From contig JAYMGJ010000440.1 of assembly GCA_037178675.1 (NCBI GenBank), positions 1 through 64,000 on the forward strand: DNA of 64,000 nt. The letters run 5' to 3'. Each line of letters begins with the position of its first letter. Within the stretch, counting starts at the first letter, position 1. The notes below the pieces were generated by a model, which saw nothing but the letters and a program-made list of their open reading frames with translations, searched no databases and was not told the origin of the DNA. The position numbers and the translations under genes were made by a program. Positions 57,962 to 64,000 of the stretch are shown here, piece by piece. The stretch comes from Scleroderma bovista (taxonomy: Eukaryota; Basidiomycota; Agaricomycetes; Boletales; Sclerodermataceae).

Positions 57962-60423
57962 CTAGAAACTTACATTTGATCCATCTGGAGATAGTGCCAT
58001 GAGTTGGGTGGCAAGCCGTATCACACTTGCATGCAGACCCCAGGCGATGCCTATCCCAAACATAACCCATGCGCCAAGAATGATCAGCACGCTACCTCCA
58101 ACTGCACAAGCTCTCGAGTATGCAGAAAATTTTCCTGGCATTGGATTCTTGAGTACGAATTCCTTCTGTCTCCACAGGAATCCCGAATCATCGCTGCTAG
58201 TGATGTCATGATCAACACGTGTGTCCCAGCATGAGAGATATGATCCACTTACCTAGACCAAGTCTCCTTTTCCTCCAAAAACGTTGTCCTTTCCTGCACG
58301 GTCCGGCCGGTAACCATAGTCCACAGCCTCTCGACCTCCTGCTCAACATCATGCGGTCTTACCTCTGCAAGTCTCGCTGTGGGTAGTCTTTTCTCTCCCA
58401 ATTCCATATGGCATGCCGCGAAGAGAATTCCCGCAAGACAGAGCGACACAATACTACAATAGAACCATATGGTGATCGTGCCCTCCAGCGACTGCGTTGG
58501 CGACGTTTCTTGGATCATGCCTGCCGCGGTGACGATGATCACTGCGGAGGCTTCAACAATAGAGCCTTTTGAGTGTGAGTATAATGGATGGATGCATAGG
58601 CACTCTGTGATTAAGTTTACTCACTCTTGATCGCAGAGCTAGGCAGGAGGTGAGCGTTCACAGGATGGGAGGAACAAGATAACTACCCACGCTGTTGCAT
58701 AGAACTGGGGATCGGGTATGATATTGCGCACCAACTCCACTTGAGGTACCGTAAAGCACTAAATCGACCAGGTGGTGATCAGAGTAGTCCCCGTGAGGAC
58801 CGTAATTATTTCCTCACCATGGCTACTGCATAGAAAACGTATGCACAAACTGCCATATTGTTTGAACATAGGAATACAACGCAAGCAAAAAATACCCACC
58901 CAATGCCTCAAACTTGTTGGAGAATAGAAGGGCGATCGATAGGAAAAAGGAAATAGCCGAAATAAGCACTAGTCAGGTTAGTTAGTATACCACGGCTTTG
59001 TACAACACGACTCACGAAGTGTGATCCGATGACCGAACATGTCGATAAAGACACCCTCGAATGGCACTATGCAAATAGGGAGAAGTAAACAGAAACTGGA
59101 CACCCAGCCCCCAGTGACTGCACTCTTCCCCAGCCGTTCTTGGGCATATTGCCTGTTATATCAGAAGAAATGGTTCGCGCGATGTTCACACAAGGAAGAA
59201 AACTAACGTCGAAAGAGACATGAATGCCCCCATACCAGCACTTTGGTGCGCAGCAAACAATGTTACGGTCCAGAAAGTAAGCGGCAGCTTTCGGATAACG
59301 CGCCAATTGGGTTTCAAGGTCTTCTTGCACTGCTCACCTTCGTCAACTTCTATTGACTCGTCGATAACATTGTAATGCGCTCGAAGGTACTTGTCCAGTG
59401 AAACAACAGCGACGGAGGAAAGGAAGGACCAGAAGCTGATGAATACACTTATCCAAAGTGTCCATGAATAGGAATGGCTCTCTTTTGCGACGTGGGCCGT
59501 ACTCTGCCCGACGAAGTGGAAGAGAATGACAATGGACCTGACACACGGAAAATAAGCCCGGGAAGGGACTATTGTGATCACTTTACCCCATTATACCTAA
59601 ATCAGAAACCATAGTAAAGAAATGCCCTGGGTTTCTCAGACAAGTCACATACCCATGGAAACAGCGAATCCTTTTCCGGGCGCAAAATAGGTGGCGAAAA
59701 TCTTATGCTGCGCAATTTCCATAGAGCCTTGCCCAAGCGCGGCGATAACCCTTCCAACGACGAGCAGAGAATAGCTATTTACAGTTTCCATGGCTGCCCC
59801 CGCCTGTACAATGGTCCCGGTACAGTAGCAAGAGACCAGAATGACCAAGAGGGGCGGGCCACCGAATTTGTCTATCAAAGAACCAATGAAGATGGATAGG
59901 ATAGTATTTATCTGCAAAAGAAGTCAGCACACTTGTGTTGAATAGGTAAGACGTATATACTAGGGCCGTCACCGTCATCTAGATTGGCCATCGTTAATAA
60001 TAACATAGTAGGTGGAAGGGAGTGGAACCAGACCAGCGTAGCGAACTGGGAATCATTTATTTCGAGCTGCCTTTCGATCGCAGTCTTAAGAGCACTGAGG
60101 CCTGGTCAGAAAAGGGCCGCGAAGCAACTCGAAAGCGTACGCTATGATACCCTATGAATAGTGAATGCAAGTGAAGAGCGATGTTAGTTCGTCGAGGGTA
60201 GAGTGCTTACAGAAGACCAGTAGTTCCCTACTAATGGTGCCAACAGCATAAGTCTTCTCTGCAGCCAAGAAAACAGGGCGTACTTACAGGCACAGGAGCA
60301 AGTGAAGCAGATCATTATAACTTTACATTTCAATGGAAGAGTAGGCTTGGTGTGGGATCGCAAAGGGATGGCCACGAGGGCACCAATTCCATTAGTAGGT
60401 GAGCTGATAGTAGAGGAAGACAT
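57962..60423 (-). CDS. MFSD1-like major facilitator superfamily transporter
   Basis: A 12-helix transporter related to MFSD1, which in animals is lysosomal and moves dipeptides. It starts MSSSTISSPTNGIGALVAIP. Helix 1 begins KVIMICFTCSC. The next blocks are NDSQFATL and INTILSIFIGSLIDKFGGPP, typical of this subgroup, then GRVIAALGQGSMEIAQHKIF and FAPGKGFAVSMG. The central loop carries KKTLKPNWRVIRKLPLTFW. The C-terminal half includes LEGTITIWFYCSIVSLCLAG, a coiled acidic region EVRPHDVEQEVERLW, and a final helix VLIILGAWVMFGIGIAWGL-like segment, ending SPDGSNVSF. Roughly a dozen short introns. The last exon (to 57962) was placed by splice consensus after LEEKETW. Substrate and membrane are inferred from the family. 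Confidence 0.82.
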
Positions 60424-60693
60424 GGCAACCAGCAATGATAAACACGGTTCGTTGTATGTACTGGAGTCGACGGCACAAAAAGATTTCCAACTGAGATTCA
60501 CTGGTGTAGCGGTGTTCGGGTGGAAACCAAGGGAGGGTGTATGGACGCAGGCCATACAGTGTATTTGTATCCTGAGTAAACTCAAGAAGCTCTCTTCAAA
60601 ACCCATATGCAGTGGGGTTCTTGATATCGATGTACCACCGCGGCCGTTGCAGTGACCAAAGACATGACCACGTGTATGAGATAGTTATCAAAG

Positions 60694-60721
60694 GATGGTG
60701 CGCAAACCTTTGCGCACCATC
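60694..60721. repeat. Perfect 13-bp inverted repeat with 2-nt loop
   Basis: GATGGTGCGCAAA (60694-60706) and TTTGCGCACCATC (60709-60721) are exact reverse complements separated by CC. The flanking bases do not extend the pairing. It lies about 270 bp upstream of the MFS start codon, so it could be a dimeric regulator site or a hairpin in an unknown transcript. Confidence 0.85.
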
Positions 60722-61370
60722 ATCGCTACTTTGCGGCTGCATGGTAAAAAAACAGTCCGTGTTCTTGTCCACTGATTCACTTGCGACATCGACGGCACAC
60801 TCCTCCTATGCTTGCTAACAGTGTGCTATCAACATGTAGGGTCCCTTCCTGCTTTCAAAACGGAAAAGATGACACATGCGAGAAAGGAACGTACAATCTC
60901 GAGTACGAAAGAAGGGCAAGGTGAAGAACCTTCTTGTGGCGGTCTTCCTCGATCAAGTGGGGGGGGAGCGAGAAAGCTTCTTGATTATTTCGAAGGGCGG
61001 AACTTCATAAAGGAATAATGGCCACAGGATGATATCATGGGGCTTGCTTAACCTGTCCCTAGTAGTTTAACGTCATTAGACACCATATTTGTTATCCGAA
61101 GTCCATACAGACGAATTGAATCTGCCTTGAAATGGCACTGGTAGGGCTTGCGGTGAGAAGAAGAATAATCGTTCCTTTAGAATCAAGCCTAGATTTGCAG
61201 TGGCAGATGGATGATACATCGCATTCCTCATGTGGTTATCCTGAGTTGTGCAACAAGTGTTCTGGCAGAATGACAGCTCCTGTGATCTTGTCTGGAAATA
61301 CACCTACTACCAACGTGCCATGGGATGGCGGAATTTGTCTAAATTCGAGGCATTTCCGATGAGAAATCGA

Positions 61371-61394
61371 TGAAGAGAGAGAGAGAGAGAGAGA
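61371..61394. repeat. GA dinucleotide microsatellite
   Basis: About eleven uninterrupted GA repeats followed by GAATTC. No gene is nearby. Confidence 0.9.
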
Positions 61395-61631
61395 ATTCTA
61401 TATTTATATACCACTACCTTGAAGCAAACAGGTGTGCTAAGACGCGGTGCCAAAAGGCCATAGAAGTATGTGTGCCGTACCATATTTAACAGAGCGCCAA
61501 TGAACTTTTGATTTTCGAGCCTAATTGGTCCCGAAAGAGCTCGAGTCTCTGGATGGAATCCATCGGGTGTAAACGGTAGCTCGTTTTACCGGTTTGGCAC
61601 GGCCCCCGCTCTTCAGACTTCTCTGATCTCA

Positions 61632-61678
61632 GAGTTTGACGAGGAAACAATCGTCTTTCGTCGAGTCTTTGGTTTGAC
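61632..61678 (+). repeat. Dispersed repeat, diverged copy C
   Basis: GACGAGGAAACAATCGTCTT then CGTCGAGTCTTTGGTTTG corresponds to copies at 36260-36310 and 32880-32930, with about eight substitutions and no match beyond the shared core. Confidence 0.55.
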
Positions 61679-63227
61679 TATGCCAGGCGATTCTACAGCT
61701 TGGATTCCGTCGGTTGTTGGCTTGCTATCGTTGCGACATTGACCATGGCTCAACGTTCAACTTGAAGCGCTCGGCCAAGCACGGTGTTCTTTTCAAGCTA
61801 ATCCTCAAATAGCATCCACGCCACAGGGTAGCTGCGAACTTGAGAATCTAGACTAACTTCTAGCCTTTCGGTGTAGGCTCGGCTTTAGGACTCATGTTCG
61901 AGTCGCAGGATGGCTTGATCATATCAAGGTATGTACCACTATTAATACCGTATTGCTATAGGAAAGACACCTAGCGGTATGATACGGTTTTGTGTGACAT
62001 TCTCCACAAGCGTCCAACGCTGTCCTTACCACTATAGGGGCCATCTTCGAAAACGTGGAAGCTGTAGCTCCAACTACTTGTTCTGGAATTGCTTATCTCT
62101 TTCGTCAGTGACGCCCTGTTTGGCGCCGTGGGTTTTTCTTCTCTAGTGCCATGCACTCCAAACGGAACCAGTGGCTGGAGCCAATATTGGTGGTACGCCT
62201 TCATGAAATTCCACGGTTATCTAATCGATCACTCATTATTGTTCCCCCACACAGGATCCCGTGAGACACATAGCGGATTTGAGCGACGTGGCACTCATTT
62301 TCTCTTTGGCAGGCCTTGCATCCACCATGCACGGCAACCCTCTCCGATCAGCTCGGCGCCGAGGAAGCATTTACACAATATTGCATAAATGCGCTATTCG
62401 TGCATAGCAACAGTACGAGACTAAAATGTTTGGTGAGAAGAAAGGCAGAGTTTACTTTCCGACTTCCAAGTCGGATGGCAGTTGTTACCCTGCCAAGGGC
62501 CACGTACTATTTCCTTGATCTCGTCTGATACAAACCTTAGGAGTTTTGTTCACCTCGGTGGCTATTACCACAGCACTAGTAGGTTGGAACAAGTAGAACG
62601 TTGGCATGGCAGCTAATAGTGTCGCTCCATGCGAATACGCTGTATAAAGATACTGCTATTATGTCCTGCGAACGTTAAGAATAATACATAACATGATGAA
62701 TTGCGCTATCCATACATCGTCGTGCAGACGGGTACACTGCAGTTCTAACAGTAAGCGGCATAAAAAAAAAGAGTAAACTGGATCCTCCGCAGTCCGCAGC
62801 TTGAAGTAGTTTTGTTGGGGAGGAAACGGGAACAGAAGGTAATGCCGAGATGGGCGGCATAAGGACCAAGGTACACATGTGAGATTTCGTGAGGGAGATG
62901 CAGCGGATAACGGGTATAGTGACGGACACAGGTATCAGGGGAAGAGCTAAGCGAAGCGAGGAAAGGAAAAAACAATGCGCCACGAGCGTGAATGTATGGC
63001 GTAAAGTTTCGGGATAATGGAGAAGGTATAGCTTAGAGGAAAGACGGGCTCAGAAAAACGTGGGCCAAGTCAGGTCCCAAACCAGTTTGAGAGAGATGGC
63101 ATCAACGCCCGCTGACTAAAACCCACCAACAACTGAATGTGGGAAGAAAACCTATGCGTACGATTTCCATCAGAAGCCAGAGCGAAAAAAAAGTGATGAT
63201 GCTGAGGGTCGCTGATGCGGGATGGGC

Positions 63228-63825
63228 TTAGTCTTCCTCAGGCACTTCGAAGATGCTGGACAAAGAGGGGCTGCGGCGAGGCGTGCGTGTGCTGGCACTG
63301 CTGCGCCTGCGATGATGGAGAGAAGCGAGTTTTGGCAATACGCTGGTGGAAGAGGGGCTGGGGGGTAACCCGGTTCCGACAGATTTGGAATCATCCGAAT
63401 GAGGCGCGGAAAACAACGGGGAGGGAGAGGAGCTGTAGATGATATATGGTTCTTCTTGCTCCGCCCGCGGTTGAGCGGTGTAAGGGATGCCATAGGCATA
63501 GCTCGCGTCCTGCACGGGCTGAGGGGATGCAGGCCAGGAGCGGCCGAGTGAGGACTGCTGGATGGTGAGATCATGCTGATGTCAAGATGCGATAAGGACA
63601 TACGAAGTCGGATTGCTGCGAATTTGTCTGTCTGACCCATTCTGCGACACGGCGTGCCCATTCCCTTTGCTTCAGGAACTCGATACGCTCTCGACGCTGC
63701 GACTCCATGACGTGCTTTTGTGTGTCGCGTGAGTGGTAGAGGGGTGAGTATGAGTGGTGAGGAGTGGGGAAGCGAAAGTTGCTGATGTGGTTGGGGTATG
63801 GGGATGAGTTATCGCACGCCAGCAT
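63228..63825 (-). CDS. Hypothetical protein, basic N-terminal helix and Ser/Pro-rich tail
   Basis: Two exons (63825-63604 and 63557-63228) give 183 residues. It starts MLACDNSSPYPNHISNFRFP. A helical basic block follows (SQRRERIEFLKQREWARRVA, then EWVRQTNSQQSDF), and after a GTATGT/CAG intron of 46 nt the tail is Ser/Pro-rich (SSLGRSWPASPQPVQD, SVLPKLASLHHRRRSS) and ends SLSSIFEVPEED. No signal peptide or known domain is seen. The helix resembles a short coiled segment and the tail has SP sites that could be phosphorylated. I do not recognise the family. Confidence 0.65.
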
Positions 63826-64000
63826 GGTGGAGAGAGTGGAATATCTCGCAGATGTTTTTCATGATGGCATTTATAAGTCAGGGCCAAGTCGGAGCAGTTC
63901 TAGATCCTGGTGGTGGCGATGCACCAAGGAACTGTCTAACATTAGTCATCGCGTCACATGACACAGCCCTCCATTTCACATGTCATTGTCAAACCCTGTC
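63826..64000. other. Right edge, upstream of the small hypothetical gene
   Basis: It contains a possible TATA element on the minus strand near 63870 (TTATAAGTC on the plus strand at 63870-63878, read in reverse), about 45 bp before the ATG of the preceding gene. Nothing else is recognised. Confidence 0.35.

Larger units (their letters stand above)
60424..63227. other. 2.8-kb gene-poor region
   Basis: No gene can be supported. The region contains a perfect 13-bp inverted repeat at 60694-60721, a GA microsatellite near 61371-61394, and the third dispersed repeat copy at 61632-61678. Open frames at 62089-62388 (plus) and 62983-62675 (minus) have no recognisable domain. The promoter of the MFS gene is at the left end. 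Confidence 0.45.

Noticed and set aside
61860..61910. ATGTTCGAGTCGC as a possible tRNA T arm
   Set aside because: The stem would enclose a six-base loop of the wrong sequence, and no other tRNA arms are present.

Overview
The window is nuclear DNA of a filamentous fungus, most likely a mushroom-forming basidiomycete (Agaricomycetes). The evidence is intron-dense genes with 45-60 nt introns carrying fungal branch sites, very small exons in gpd, malate dehydrogenase and a permease, a TPR-HET gene, and protein sequences that read like Agaricomycete orthologues. No prokaryotic operon, CRISPR or plasmid feature is present.

Layout. 1-2.3 kb is repeat and transposon debris: a 237-bp tandem repeat and a decayed PIF1/Helitron helicase tail. 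2.7-16.3 kb is a dense housekeeping block: RPL35 (-), importin beta-1 (-), LSM7 (+), a Cid1-type non-canonical poly(A)/poly(U) polymerase (-), mitochondrial enoyl reductase ETR1/MECR (-), an Ish1/Msc1 stress protein (+), the succinate dehydrogenase small anchor SDH4 (+) and an intron-containing tRNA-Thr(TGT). 16.8-25 kb holds an Mga2/Spt23-like membrane-tethered factor (-), a dead NUP50-like nucleoporin (+) and malate dehydrogenase (+). 25-29.8 kb has no recognisable gene. 29.8-35.6 kb holds a conserved Ser/Pro-rich protein, a histone H3 relic and an APC-family permease (+). 35.9-37.4 kb is a strand-asymmetric CCA/GAC low-complexity tract. 37.5-42.4 kb is a divergent GAPDH (-) / lumenal Hsp70 Lhs1 (+) pair. 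43.7-51.4 kb is accessory: a TPR-HET gene broken by two frameshifts, a probable solo LTR, an array of exon-like cassettes, and a second HET remnant. 51.4-60.4 kb has a secreted RlpA-like barrel protein (-), a large Munc13-domain protein (+) and an MFSD1-like MFS transporter (-). 60.5-63.2 kb is gene-poor, and a small hypothetical gene (-) closes the window.

How the genes relate. There are no operons, but several genes share divergent promoters: importin beta/LSM7 (335 bp), ETR1/ISH1 (226 bp, with a perfect CRE), MGA2/NUP50 remnant (171 bp) and GAPDH/LHS1 (418 bp). Nucleocytoplasmic transport (importin beta, NUP50 remnant), RNA turnover (LSM7, Cid1-like) and mitochondrial carbon metabolism (ETR1, SDH4) recur but look coincidentally clustered.

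Most unusual. (1) Consecutive tandem units at 48.4-49.6 kb each contain a short frame-preserving cassette flanked by a 3' and a 5' splice signal. (2) The Cid1-like gene has two GC-AG introns, one splitting the codon of its first catalytic aspartate. (3) Micro-exons of 5, 6 and 8 nt occur in three genes. (4) A TPR-HET allorecognition-type gene is broken but still nearly full length. Exon boundaries were read by eye from splice consensus and protein-family expectation, with no transcript or database support.
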